Assembly (NCBI GenBank): GCA_026415275.1
Contig: JAOAHK010000059.1
Location: forward strand, 1-9,501
Length of the DNA: 9,501 bases
Direction of reading: 5' to 3'
Origin: Anaerolineales bacterium
GTDB lineage: Bacteria; Chloroflexota; Anaerolineae; Anaerolineales; UBA4823
A program made the position numbers and the translations under genes. The notes beneath the pieces were generated by a model. The model ran no database searches, was not told where the DNA came from, and saw only the letters and a program-made list of their open reading frames with translations. Position 1 is the first letter of the stretch. Each line of letters starts with the position of its first letter. Of the stretch, positions 1-9,242 are shown in pieces.

Positions 1-868
1 GAAACTCACGTAATTTCTGAAAAACATCCCCACAATTTATCGATATTTTTTCTCTTGGAATTTGGTTTAACTCAAGGTTCCTTGTCAGAAGGTCAAGAGC
101 CTCCGCAGACTCATCGATACAGGTTAACTTCTTCGCTCCCCCAACGATGCTTGGTATAGTCATACCACCACTAAAACAAAAACAATCCAAGACTTCCTTG
201 TCCTTAACGTAATACATAACTCGCAAGCGGTTCACTTTTTGATCTAGGTAGAACCCCGTTTTATGTCCTCTTCGTATATCAACGTAAAATAAAATTCCGT
301 TTTCAATAACGCGGATCGTCTCCGGTGGTTCTGCTCCGAATAGGGTCCCTTTGCAATCCCTAAGCCCCTCAAGCTTCCTTGCCTCACCATCCGAGCGTTC
401 GAATACATTCGGTATCCCAGTTAGAGAAACTATCTCCCGAACAATTGGCTCTTTCCTTCGTTCTACACCCCAACTTAGTGACTGTAGAACTAGATATTGA
501 TCATATTGATCAACGATTAGTCCTGGTATGCCATCAGATTCTGCATAAACCAGACGCACGCAATTCGTCTCTGTAAAAAATCGATAAGACTTCCGCAGAG
601 AAATTGCAGAGCGCAATCGGTTGCGAATCAATTCGTTGTCAATTGGCTTATCTTGATCCCAACTCCACAAACGAACACGAATTTGCGATTGAGGACTAAA
701 AACCCCCCATGCTAACCAGTCTCCCTTGTGAGAAAAGACCTCTACAGAGTCCCCTGCGCCTACTTCACCATCAATACGCTGAATTGCACTGGAAAAGATC
801 CATGGATGAAAGCGCAAAACAGACTTTTCCTTACCCGCTTTCAAAATAACCTTGGCTATTCCCGTCAC
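1..868 (-). CDS. RlmI-like class I SAM-dependent 23S rRNA (cytosine-C5) methyltransferase, N-terminal 289 codons (3' end outside window)
   Basis: The reading frame is open from a GTG at 868 to the left edge, so this is a truncated view of an intact gene, not a pseudogene. The N-terminus (KVILKAGKEKS, then RFHPWIFSSAI) matches the PUA domain that opens RlmI/YccW-type proteins. GHKTGFYLDQ (residues 201-210) is the family signature before the Rossmann fold. LDCFCFSGG (227-235) is SAM motif I, and D252 in CIDES is the acidic residue expected to hold the SAM ribose. The family is about 390-400 residues, so roughly 100 are missing, including the catalytic cysteine motif; the exact target base therefore cannot be judged. 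In Escherichia coli RlmI makes m5C1962 in 23S rRNA. The GTG start is chosen because it overlaps the TGA of the upstream gene (GTGA), a typical translational-coupling arrangement, and because it places the PUA domain correctly. Family is confident; the E. coli target is only an analogy. Confidence 0.9.
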   Translation of the reverse strand, partial: MTGIAKVILKAGKEKSVLRFHPWIFSSAIQRIDGEVGAGDSVEVFSHKGDWLAWGVFSPQSQIRVRLWSWDQDKPIDNELIRNRLRSAISLRKSYRFFTETNCVRLVYAESDGIPGLIVDQYDQYLVLQSLSWGVERRKEPIVREIVSLTGIPNVFERSDGEARKLEGLRDCKGTLFGAEPPETIRVIENGILFYVDIRRGHKTGFYLDQKVNRLRVMYYVKDKEVLDCFCFSGGMTIPSIVGGAKKLTCIDESAEALDLLTRNLELNQIPREKISINCGDVFQKLREF

Positions 869-2076
869 ATTGACAGAACTCCAACCTCTCTTCCTGCTTC
901 AGCGATCAAATCCATCGCCTCTTGAATTTCATCCATTTCATGGGCTGCTGTTACAGTTGCCCTCAACCTAGCTAAACCCGGAGGCACTGCTGGAGAGACA
1001 ACAGGTAACACAAACAAACCTTTTCTTTGTGAGGCTCGGGTCATGCCAAAAGCAGCTTCATCCGAGCCGCATAAAATCGGTACAATCGCGGTTTCAGTCA
1101 ACATTGTGTTAAAACCTCGTTCCTTGAGGCCGTTGATAAAGAAATCTGCATTTTCCCTCAACTTTTTGACTCGCCATGGCTCATCAAGAATAACCTCAAA
1201 CGCTGCTTTTGCTGCAGCCGCTTGAGCCGGAGGTAGAGCCGCAGAGAATATATAAGCTCGACTGGCATGGCGCAGGTAGCGAATTAGCTCTTTGCTTCCA
1301 GCCACATAGCCTCCCACCGAGGGAATGGTTTTACTGAGGGTGCCCATCTTGATATCAATGGTGTCAGGCATCCCGAAATGCTCCTCAATACCTGTGCCCC
1401 TTTCTCCAAGTACACCAACGGAGTGAGCTTCGTCGATCATCAACCACGCTTTATATTTTTTACACAATTCAACCATCTTCGGAAAGTTGATCACATCGCC
1501 ATCCATACTGAAAACCGCATCGGCGATGACCAATTTCGCGCATCCATTGGGAACTTGTTTCAATCGGTTTTCAAGCGCTTCCATGTCATTATGCGGAAAG
1601 CGCAAAAATTTTGCGCCTGACATTATACAACCATCAACAATGCTAGCATGGTTTAGCTTATCCGAGATCACATAATCCCCTCTCCCTACCAAAGTCGAAA
1701 CTACCGTTAGATTGGTTACATATCCCGAAGAGTACGTAATCGCGTCTTCGGCATGCTTAAAGGCAGCGATCGTCTCTTCCAACTCTCGATGGAGAGTCAA
1801 GGTCCCCGCTAAAGTTCTCACGCCGTGGGTTCCAGTTCCATATCGCTCGATCGCCTGTTGTGCAGCTCGATTGATCTTAGGATGACCAACTAGGCCCAAG
1901 TAGGAATAGGAGGCATACATTCCCATCTCCCGTCCATTGACGAGAACCTTTGACCCCCCACGCAATTCCTGTACGGGTTGATTATAAAAGTAGAGGTCTT
2001 GCTGACGGATGTTTTCCACCCGTCGATTCATTGCGTCGATCCGTTTTTGAATAGAGTCGAGAATTTGTTCAGTCAT
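865..2076 (-). CDS. PLP-dependent alpha-oxoamine synthase (KBL/AONS/serine palmitoyltransferase family)
   Basis: This 403-residue protein has the normal length for the alpha-oxoamine synthases, which condense an amino acid with an acyl-CoA and release CO2. Family marks are in order: SYSYLGLVGHP near residue 57, GTHGVRTLAGT (82-92), DKLNHASIVDG (139-149, with H143 stacking on PLP), FSMDGD (189-194), DEAHSVGVLG (215-224, D215 and H218 contacting PLP) and MGTLSKTIPSVGGY (244-257), where K249 should form the Schiff base. The loop after the lysine (TIPSVGG) differs from the KALGG-type loop of E. coli glycine C-acetyltransferase and is closer to the small-residue loops of serine palmitoyltransferases and polyketide-linked enzymes. 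No bio genes, tdh or sphingolipid genes are adjacent, so 2-amino-3-ketobutyrate ligase, 8-amino-7-oxononanoate synthase and serine palmitoyltransferase activities all stay open. An AGGAG ribosome site (2082-2086) lies 5 bases before the ATG. The stop overlaps the GTG of the methyltransferase gene. Confidence 0.9.
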   Translation of the reverse strand: MTEQILDSIQKRIDAMNRRVENIRQQDLYFYNQPVQELRGGSKVLVNGREMGMYASYSYLGLVGHPKINRAAQQAIERYGTGTHGVRTLAGTLTLHRELEETIAAFKHAEDAITYSSGYVTNLTVVSTLVGRGDYVISDKLNHASIVDGCIMSGAKFLRFPHNDMEALENRLKQVPNGCAKLVIADAVFSMDGDVINFPKMVELCKKYKAWLMIDEAHSVGVLGERGTGIEEHFGMPDTIDIKMGTLSKTIPSVGGYVAGSKELIRYLRHASRAYIFSAALPPAQAAAAKAAFEVILDEPWRVKKLRENADFFINGLKERGFNTMLTETAIVPILCGSDEAAFGMTRASQRKGLFVLPVVSPAVPPGLARLRATVTAAHEMDEIQEAMDLIAEAGREVGVLSM

Positions 2077-2089
2077 CTACACTCCTATT

Positions 2090-2116
2090 CTGGTTCTCCA
2101 AGCTAAGAAGAACCAG
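2090..2116 (-). repeat. Inverted repeat in the ligA-oxoamine synthase gap, next to the ribosome site
   Basis: On the minus strand CTGGTTCT and AGAACCAG form a perfect 8-bp stem around an 11-base loop. It begins 16 bases after the ligA stop and ends 3 bases before the AGGAG ribosome site of the next gene. No run of U follows, so it is not a standard terminator. It could stabilise the ligA mRNA end or influence initiation of the downstream gene. The structure is seen; any role is a guess. Confidence 0.45.
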
Positions 2117-2132
2117 TCATTAGGGATTTATT

Positions 2133-4178
<2,046 letters not shown>

Positions 4179-5141
4179 TCACTCAGGCAAATAGGAATGC
4201 CGTTTGGTATCAATAAAGATAACAAATGCAATCCACAATAAATCAGCAAAAAGCAGATGAAGGATTTGCATCCATACAGGGGCAAGCAAAATCAGGGTGA
4301 TAAATCCAGCCACCATTTGGAGAACACCCAAGCCAATAACCGCCCAGCCCATATACCGGACAAGCTGTCGCCTATCACCCTCGACAGCCCGGTAGATTAA
4401 CATCAGCACAAGAACAGCTCCAGAAATTGCAAAAACTGGATGAAATACTCGCAACCGAATTAAGAAATTAGATGTGGGATCAAAATCTTTTTGAACTCCT
4501 TCGATAAAGCTCGAGGAAGGAAACAAAGTGTTCCCAAGAGCTGCAATAGCTCCGCTAACGCCGATCAGGAGAATGAAAACCAGAAAAACAAAAAGACCTA
4601 CTTTCGAGGGAAAGTTTTGGATTACCCCTATATTTTCTTCTCTTGGGAATAGAGAACGCCACCACGTCAACGCCAGAAAAGCTAATAAGATCAACGTATT
4701 TAGTAAGTGAACACTCACGACGGTTGCTCTTGTGGGTGATGCATTTGCTCCCACTAGTTCAAATAAGACTAATCCAGCTCCGATTAGTGACTCAATGATA
4801 ATAAAAACAAGGGAGAGAAAAACAAAGCGACGCACAGGGGACTTTTTGGGAAATATCCCTCGCGCAAGAACAACCAAACCCACGACTCCTAAGAAAGCCA
4901 ATCCACTGGATAACCGATGGGTAAATTCGATGAACGTTTCAACTGCTGGCTGCAATGGCACAACTTCTCCATTACACAACGGCCAATGACTACCGCACCC
5001 CGCCCCAGAACCAGTAGCGCGCACAACTGCTCCCCATAAAATGACCAAAATGTTCAAAACTAGAACTCCGGATGCTATGGCTGAAAATCTTTTCTCAGCC
5101 TTGCTCCCATCAAGTTCACCCACACCAATCACCTGATTCAT
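4179..5141 (-). CDS. ctaA: Heme A synthase (COX15/CtaA family membrane protein)
   Basis: CtaA oxidises the C8 methyl group of heme O to a formyl group, giving heme A for aa3-type cytochrome oxidase, so the host probably respires oxygen. With the ATG at 5141 the protein has 320 residues and eight predicted membrane helices (about 22-42, 72-92, 105-127, 141-161, 180-201, 231-251, 262-285, 288-310). VVRATGSGAGCGSHWPLCNG spans the first outer loop, with a cysteine pair C49/C56 spaced as in Bacillus CtaA. E72 and H75 (EFTHRL), H145, H234 (FHPVF) and H295 (LHLLFADLLW) supply the conserved glutamate and the four heme-ligand histidines. The third outer loop has no second cysteine pair. The frame also offers a GTG at 5177, adding 12 residues, but the ATG has a GGAG 7 bases upstream (5149-5152) and a TATAAT at 5189-5194 would leave almost no leader for the GTG. 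No ctaB (heme O synthase) lies within the window. Confidence 0.95.
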   Translation of the reverse strand: MNQVIGVGELDGSKAEKRFSAIASGVLVLNILVILWGAVVRATGSGAGCGSHWPLCNGEVVPLQPAVETFIEFTHRLSSGLAFLGVVGLVVLARGIFPKKSPVRRFVFLSLVFIIIESLIGAGLVLFELVGANASPTRATVVSVHLLNTLILLAFLALTWWRSLFPREENIGVIQNFPSKVGLFVFLVFILLIGVSGAIAALGNTLFPSSSFIEGVQKDFDPTSNFLIRLRVFHPVFAISGAVLVLMLIYRAVEGDRRQLVRYMGWAVIGLGVLQMVAGFITLILLAPVWMQILHLLFADLLWIAFVIFIDTKRHSYLPE

Positions 5142-5188
5142 GATGATGCTCCAACTGGAATCCGACAAACTGATCACACATCTCTCAA

Positions 5189-5194
5189 ATTATA
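5189..5194 (-). promoter_or_regulatory. Candidate -10 element for the ctaA-ligA operon
   Basis: The minus strand reads TATAAT, a perfect sigma-70-type -10 hexamer, about 48 bases before the preferred ctaA ATG. No good -35 hexamer sits 16-18 bases upstream. A second possibility lies further out: TTGACC (5264-5269) with TATACC (5243-5248), separated by only 15 bases. Both are motif matches only. Confidence 0.35.
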
Positions 5195-5297
5195 TCCCGT
5201 TTGGAATGCTATGGAGAAATCAAAGCTTTTTCTTTTGATCTTGGTATAAAAGGACAGGAAAACGGTCAAACCTTTATTTTTCAATTGTCAAATATTC

Positions 5298-5322
5298 TTA
5301 ACCTTATTACCATGATTTAATC
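5298..5322 (+). promoter_or_regulatory. Candidate PhoB-binding hexamers upstream of phoB
   Basis: TTAACC (5298-5303) and TTAATC (5317-5322) match hexamers found again upstream of pstS (TTAACC at 7956, TTAATC at 7978). They lie 22-46 bases before a consensus -10 that lacks a proper -35, which would suit activation by PhoB and autoregulation of phoB-phoR. Spacing here is 19 bases and not the cleaner 11-base step seen at pstS, so support is weak. Confidence 0.25.
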
Positions 5323-5343
5323 GCTAAGAAACTTAATAAACTG

Positions 5344-5349
5344 TATAAT
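5344..5349 (+). promoter_or_regulatory. Candidate -10 element for phoB-phoR, with an overlapping inverted repeat
   Basis: TATAAT at 5344-5349 is a consensus -10 hexamer and would give a leader of about 80 bases before the phoB ATG. No convincing -35 hexamer is present at the right distance, as often seen where an activator replaces it. A perfect 6-bp inverted repeat, TAATCT (5346-5351) and AGATTA (5356-5361) with a 4-base spacer, overlaps it and the probable start site, so a repressor could bind there. The region is AT-rich, so chance matches are likely. Confidence 0.4.
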
Positions 5350-5435
5350 CTATAAAGATTAACGAATTTTTTTGTGGTAAGAGCATATAAATTTGAAAAT
5401 ATCAATATTTATTCTCTTTTCTAACGGAGAAAAAA

Positions 5436-6140
5436 ATGAGCGATAAAATTCTCGTCGTAGAAGATGAGATTGCCCTTCGTGATACCCTAGCCTATAACTT
5501 AACCAAACAGGGTTATGATGTAGAAACAGCCGATGATGGCCAAAGGGCGATCGAAATAGCGCGAAAGACAAAACCTGATCTCATCATTTTAGATATCATG
5601 CTTCCAATTTTAGACGGCTTTGAAGTCTGCCGTGTGATCCGTCAAGAGATGAACATTCCGATTATTATGCTCACGGCAAAAGATGAAGAAATTGACCGTG
5701 TGATCGGATTGGAAATGGGCGCAGATGATTATGTTACCAAACCATTTTCCATGCGTGAATTAATGGCGCGGGTCAAAGCGCACCTACGCAGGGTACGTCT
5801 CATTCGGGCTGAAATCGACACCGAAGCGCAAATTCCCAAAGAGATTATTAATTTTGGCGACCTCACGATTGACATGACACGCAGAGAGGCTTATAAAAAC
5901 AATCAGCCCCTTAATTTGAAGCCCAAAGAGTTTGACCTGCTTTTATTCCTTGTCCGCCACAAAGGGCAAATGCTCTCAAGAGAGCTGATCCTCGAGCGGG
6001 TATGGGGATGGGATTTTAGCGGTGGAAGTCGCACAGTGGATGTCCATATTCGTTGGTTGAGAGAAAAAATCGAAGACGATCCAGCACAACCACGGCGCAT
6101 TCTCACTGTGCGTGGATCGGGATATCGATTTGAGGGATGA
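5436..6140 (+). CDS. phoB: OmpR/PhoB-family response regulator, probable phosphate regulon activator PhoB
   Basis: This 234-residue protein has a receiver domain (about 3-118) and a winged-helix DNA-binding domain (about 138-234). In the receiver, D10 and E11 form the acidic pocket, D53 (in ILDIMLP) is the phosphate acceptor, and T80 and K102 (TKPF) are the switch residues. The effector has the OmpR-type pattern [12 protein letters not shown] (161-172), VWGWDF, then [15 protein letters not shown] (199-213, the recognition helix region) and the closing [10 protein letters not shown] wing. Phosphorylation should drive dimerisation on direct-repeat sites. The assignment to PhoB rests on context: the kinase gene follows after 7 bases and pstS and pstC come next. 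Sequence alone would only give OmpR family. A GGAG (5426-5429) sits 6 bases before the ATG. Confidence 0.93.
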   Translation: MSDKILVVEDEIALRDTLAYNLTKQGYDVETADDGQRAIEIARKTKPDLIILDIMLPILDGFEVCRVIRQEMNIPIIMLTAKDEEIDRVIGLEMGADDYVTKPFSMRELMARVKAHLRRVRLIRAEIDTEAQIPKEIINFGDLTIDMTRREAYKNNQPLNLKPKEFDLLLFLVRHKGQMLSRELILERVWGWDFSGGSRTVDVHIRWLREKIEDDPAQPRRILTVRGSGYRFEG

Positions 6141-6147
6141 ATGAGGT

Positions 6148-7905
6148 ATGGGGCGTAGTCTTCGTTCACGCATAGCTTTTCCAATCGTTATCCTTATCTT
6201 TATAATCACGTCAATTGCTGGAGTAGCAATCACACTTTATTTCAATCATCTTTACCTCGATTTTATTCACAAAAATCTTCTTTCAAACGCAAATATTATT
6301 GCTTCATTACTCGCCGATACCCGGCTAGAAATTGATGCACAGGTAATCAAAAACTGGGCAAATATCCTTGGGGAACGTATCACGATCATCGATCTAAGCG
6401 GAACGGTCATCCAAGACTCTCACATGGACCCCCTTCAAATGGACAACCATCTATCTCGCCCAGAGATTCAACAAGCGATTCAAGAGGGCGTGGGTTTTGC
6501 CCAAAGATTTAGCCAAACTCTTGGAATTGAAATGGTTTATGTTGCTGTTCCAATTAGGGATAACCACCAACAAACCATTGGCTATCTAAGAGTTGCTCTA
6601 CCATTACAAAACCTACGTGCTGAACAAAGGAGTTTACTAGGCACACTGATCTGGTCATTATTGGTTATTTTGGTCATCACCACAATTCTCATCGTTCATA
6701 CCGCACGTCACGCCACTCGGCCGCTTGAGGAAATTACTCACTCCATCTCAAAGCTCTCCTCTGCTGGCTTCACTTCCGATTGGAAACCAAAATTTTCACC
6801 TGAAGAGCATTCGGTTGAAATTGATCGGCTTGTTGATGCATTCGACTATCTGACTCAACAAATCCACAATCAAATTCGAGCTTTAGAACAAGAACGCAAT
6901 AAAATCTCCGCTGTACTCCAAGAAATGACCGATGGTGTTTTGATTATCGACGGAGATGGAGTGATTCAACTAGCAAACCCAGCAGTGACCAAAATGCTAA
7001 ACTTATCCGACCAAAACCTTATCGGTAAAACCATCTCCCAGGTCTTGCCACATCCGCAGTTTTTTGAAAGTTGGCAAAGGACTCGCAATTCGAAAGAAAC
7101 CCAAACATCCCTTATCGAAATTCAACCCAAAAAACTCTATATCCAATGCATGACCGCCCCCTTAGAGACCATTGCAAGGGGTACCGTCCTAATGCTATTG
7201 CAGAACCTGACTCGGCAACGGTATCTTGAAACCGTGCGGAGAGATTTTATCAGCAATATTTCCCACGAACTGCGCACTCCCTTAGCGTCCTTGAAAGCCT
7301 TGACCGAAACCCTCCAAGAAGGAGCTTTAGAGGATCCACCGGCAGCACATAAATTTCTTATGCAAATCGAAAAGGAAGTCGACTCCTTAAGCCACATGGT
7401 TTCAGAATTACTTGAACTTTCTCGAATTGAGTCAGGACAAGTTCCGCTTCGATTAAAACCCTCCTCGCCGTACGAAATTCTGCAAAAAGCCGTCGATCGA
7501 CTTGGCATTCAAGCCGAGAGGGCAGGCTTGAAAGTAGTGATCGAATGTGATCCAAATCTTCCGCAAGTGCTTGCGGATCCATCCCGCCTTGAACAAGTCG
7601 TTGGGAATCTCTTTCACAATGCCATTAAGTTTACACCTGCAGGTGGACAGATTATTCTCTCAGCTAAAACCCAAAATGGCAATGTTTTATTCTGTGTGTC
7701 CGACAGTGGCATTGGCATACCCGCAGAAGATTTACCACGCATTTTTGAGCGATTCTACAAGACGGATCGAGCTAGAGCCAGCGGTGGAACAGGATTAGGC
7801 TTAGCAATAGCCAAACATGTCGTTGAAGCTCACGGCGGCACCATTTGGGCAGAATCAGTCGAAGCAAAGGGGAGCAAATTTTACTTTATTATCCCACAAG
7901 CTTGA
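6148..7905 (+). CDS. phoR: PhoR-type membrane sensor histidine kinase
   Basis: PhoR senses phosphate status, normally together with the Pst transporter and PhoU, and phosphorylates or dephosphorylates PhoB. The 585-residue protein has a first membrane helix (about 11-31), an extracytoplasmic domain of about 130 residues (32-164), a second helix (165-184), a HAMP linker (about 185-240), a PAS domain (about 250-355) and a HisKA/HATPase core. Kinase motifs are complete: H-box FISNISHELRTPLA (367-380, H373 phosphorylated), N-box NLFHNAIKFTP (487-497), DSGIGIP (519-525), FERFYKTD (533-540) and GTGLGLAI (547-554). The sizeable outer domain makes it resemble the Gram-positive PhoR layout; E. coli PhoR has only a short outer segment. 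The ATG follows the phoB stop by 7 bases, and a GAGGG (6132-6136) within the end of phoB is the likely ribosome site. An ATG at 6141 is out of frame and quickly stops. Stimulus is inferred from context. Confidence 0.92.
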   Translation: MGRSLRSRIAFPIVILIFIITSIAGVAITLYFNHLYLDFIHKNLLSNANIIASLLADTRLEIDAQVIKNWANILGERITIIDLSGTVIQDSHMDPLQMDNHLSRPEIQQAIQEGVGFAQRFSQTLGIEMVYVAVPIRDNHQQTIGYLRVALPLQNLRAEQRSLLGTLIWSLLVILVITTILIVHTARHATRPLEEITHSISKLSSAGFTSDWKPKFSPEEHSVEIDRLVDAFDYLTQQIHNQIRALEQERNKISAVLQEMTDGVLIIDGDGVIQLANPAVTKMLNLSDQNLIGKTISQVLPHPQFFESWQRTRNSKETQTSLIEIQPKKLYIQCMTAPLETIARGTVLMLLQNLTRQRYLETVRRDFISNISHELRTPLASLKALTETLQEGALEDPPAAHKFLMQIEKEVDSLSHMVSELLELSRIESGQVPLRLKPSSPYEILQKAVDRLGIQAERAGLKVVIECDPNLPQVLADPSRLEQVVGNLFHNAIKFTPAGGQIILSAKTQNGNVLFCVSDSGIGIPAEDLPRIFERFYKTDRARASGGTGLGLAIAKHVVEAHGGTIWAESVEAKGSKFYFIIPQA

Positions 7906-7913
7906 TGTCAATA

Positions 7914-7983
7914 TGTTAAATATCTTAACAAGTTTTTACCCGAAATCAAAGAAATTTAACCCGTTTTTTGACATGCGTTAATC
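7914..7983 (+). promoter_or_regulatory. Candidate Pho box: TTAAC-like hexamers upstream of pstS
   Basis: The phoR-pstS gap contains TGTTAA (7914-7919) and TTAACA (7925-7930), a perfect inverted repeat with a 5-base spacer. It continues with TTACCC (7936), TTAACC (7956), TTTGAC (7967) and TTAATC (7978). Starts at 7914, 7925 and 7936 are 11 bases apart, and so are 7956, 7967 and 7978; the two groups are 20 bases apart. OmpR-family regulators, including PhoP of Bacillus (TTAACA-like hexamers on an 11-base step), bind such direct repeats. The motifs are seen; PhoB binding is inferred. Confidence 0.5.
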
Positions 7984-7997
7984 TAAAGTTGTTATAT
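7968..7997 (+). promoter_or_regulatory. Probable pstS promoter
   Basis: TTGACA (7968-7973) is a perfect -35 hexamer, followed after 18 bases by TTATAT (7992-7997) as a -10 with a weaker match. This would start transcription near 8004 and give a leader of roughly 30 bases, ending in the AGGAG ribosome site (8021-8025), 7 bases before the pstS ATG. The candidate Pho box lies just upstream and partly overlaps. Confidence 0.55.
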
Positions 7998-8032
7998 TGG
8001 GGGCAAATCTTTGATCAAAAAGGAGAAGAGAT

Positions 8033-9133
8033 ATGTCAAAAATACGTTCTATTTTATTTATGGCGCTCGCCTTTAGCCTTGTTCTTGCGGCTTGTGCGCC
8101 AGCCGCAACCCCAACCCCTGAAAAGGTGGTCGAAACAGTGACTGTGGTTCAAACCCAGGTTGTTGAAAAAGTGGTTGAAACCATCATCACCCCCACTCCA
8201 GGTCCAGTGGAAGGCACAATCTTGGTTGACGGTTCAAGCACTGTTGCCCCGATTACAATCGCCGTCGCTGAGGAATTTCAGAAACAATATCCGGAAGTCC
8301 GTGTCCCTGTAGGTATTTCAGGTACAGGCGGTGGCTTCAAGAAGTTCTGTGCGGGTGAAACCGATATCTCGGATGCTTCTCGGCCAATCAAGGAATCAGA
8401 AGTTGAGCTCTGCAAGAAAAATGGCATCGAATATATCGAACTTCCAGTGGCTTTCGACGGTTTGGCGGTTTTGGTGAATCCTAGCAACGACTTCGTCTCT
8501 TGCCTTACCGTGGAAGAACTCAAGAAGATGTGGGAGCCTGCAGCTGAAGGAACCATCACCAAATGGAATCAAATTCGCGCCGATTTTCCCAATCAACCCT
8601 TAACTCTATATGGGCCGGGTGTTGACTCTGGTACTTATGACTATTTCACGCAAGCAATTGTTGGTAAAGAGGGTGAAAGCCGCGGCGATTTTCTCCCCAG
8701 TGAAGACGACAACGTTCTAGTACAAGGAATCGCCGGTGATCCTAACGCCCTAGGTTTCTTCGGTCTTGCCTATTACGAAGAGAACAAAGACAAACTTAAA
8801 CTCGTTGCTATTGATGCAGGTGATGGGAATTGTGTTCTCCCCTCCAACGAAACCGTTGCTAACGGAACATACCAACCTCTTTCCCGCCCGCTGTTCATCT
8901 ATGTAAATCGACAACGAGTTGATCAAAAAGATGAAATTAGCACCTTCATCGCTTTTTACCTTCAAAACGCTGGAAAGCTTGTCTTAGACGTTGGATACAT
9001 CCCTCTCACCCCAGAAATCTACCAATTAGCTCAACAACGCTATGACAAGCGTAAAACCGGCTCAATCTTTGAAGGATTAGGGTCAACTGTTGGTGTGTCT
9101 TTGGCTGACCTTCTTGCGAAGGAATCACAATAA
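8033..9133 (+). CDS. pstS: Phosphate ABC transporter substrate-binding lipoprotein PstS (SphX-like)
   Basis: PstS captures inorganic phosphate outside the cytoplasmic membrane and delivers it to PstC/PstA. The 366-residue precursor has a lipoprotein signal peptide ending in LVLAAC, with C21 the lipid-modified residue. A Thr/Pro- and Val/Glu-rich spacer (about 22-60) follows and probably acts as a tether. The mature domain carries the phosphate-binding segments: DGSSTVAPI (66-74), [10 protein letters not shown] (96-105), [11 protein letters not shown] (109-119) and [12 protein letters not shown] (194-205). The later [11 protein letters not shown] and LSRPLFIYV segments are also typical. Four more cysteines (C106, C127, C157, C267) could form disulfides, as in SphX-like members. 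The AGGAG at 8021-8025 supports the ATG. The gene has its own promoter region after phoR, and an intrinsic terminator-like hairpin follows before pstC. Confidence 0.97.
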   Translation: MSKIRSILFMALAFSLVLAACAPAATPTPEKVVETVTVVQTQVVEKVVETIITPTPGPVEGTILVDGSSTVAPITIAVAEEFQKQYPEVRVPVGISGTGGGFKKFCAGETDISDASRPIKESEVELCKKNGIEYIELPVAFDGLAVLVNPSNDFVSCLTVEELKKMWEPAAEGTITKWNQIRADFPNQPLTLYGPGVDSGTYDYFTQAIVGKEGESRGDFLPSEDDNVLVQGIAGDPNALGFFGLAYYEENKDKLKLVAIDAGDGNCVLPSNETVANGTYQPLSRPLFIYVNRQRVDQKDEISTFIAFYLQNAGKLVLDVGYIPLTPEIYQLAQQRYDKRKTGSIFEGLGSTVGVSLADLLAKESQ

Positions 9134-9151
9134 TAGAATATCTATTTCGTC

Positions 9152-9186
9152 AAAGTGGGGCAGATGCCTTCCCTGCCCCACTTTTT
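9152..9186 (+). terminator. Intrinsic terminator or attenuator between pstS and pstC
   Basis: AAAGTGGGGCAG (9152-9163) and CTGCCCCACTTT (9173-9184) form a perfect 12-bp stem with a 9-base loop, and five T residues (9182-9186) close it. The GC-rich inner 9 bp followed by T residues is the classic form. It starts 18 bases after the pstS stop and precedes pstC in the same direction. It probably ends most transcripts after pstS while letting some read on into pstC. Confidence 0.85.
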
Positions 9187-9242
9187 GGGTTGAATCACAA
9201 AAATTTATATTTTTCCAAACGGTCTAAAGGAAAAGTAAGCCA

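Noticed and set aside
496..512. Tandem 9-base repeat (ATTGATCAT then ATTGATCA).
   Set aside because: It lies inside the methyltransferase gene and encodes DQYDQY at normal family length; too short to suggest a functional repeat.
1..868. Possible pseudogene at the left edge, since several short plus-strand frames occur there.
   Set aside because: Translating the minus strand from GTG 868 gives an unbroken RlmI-like protein to the edge; the plus-strand frames (379-576, 728-925) are shadows without recognisable features.
2090..2116. Terminator after ligA.
   Set aside because: The stem is followed by AATAGGAG on the minus strand and has no U run, so it does not meet the intrinsic terminator pattern.
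8010..8019. Palindrome TTTGATCAAA in the pstS leader as an operator.
   Set aside because: It is short, AT-rich and has no matching copy upstream of the other operon; a chance match is likely.
8278..8562. Minus-strand open frame inside pstS (94 codons), and similar antisense frames inside phoR and ligA.
   Set aside because: They overlap well-supported conserved genes fully, have no recognisable domains or convincing ribosome sites, and are expected shadows.
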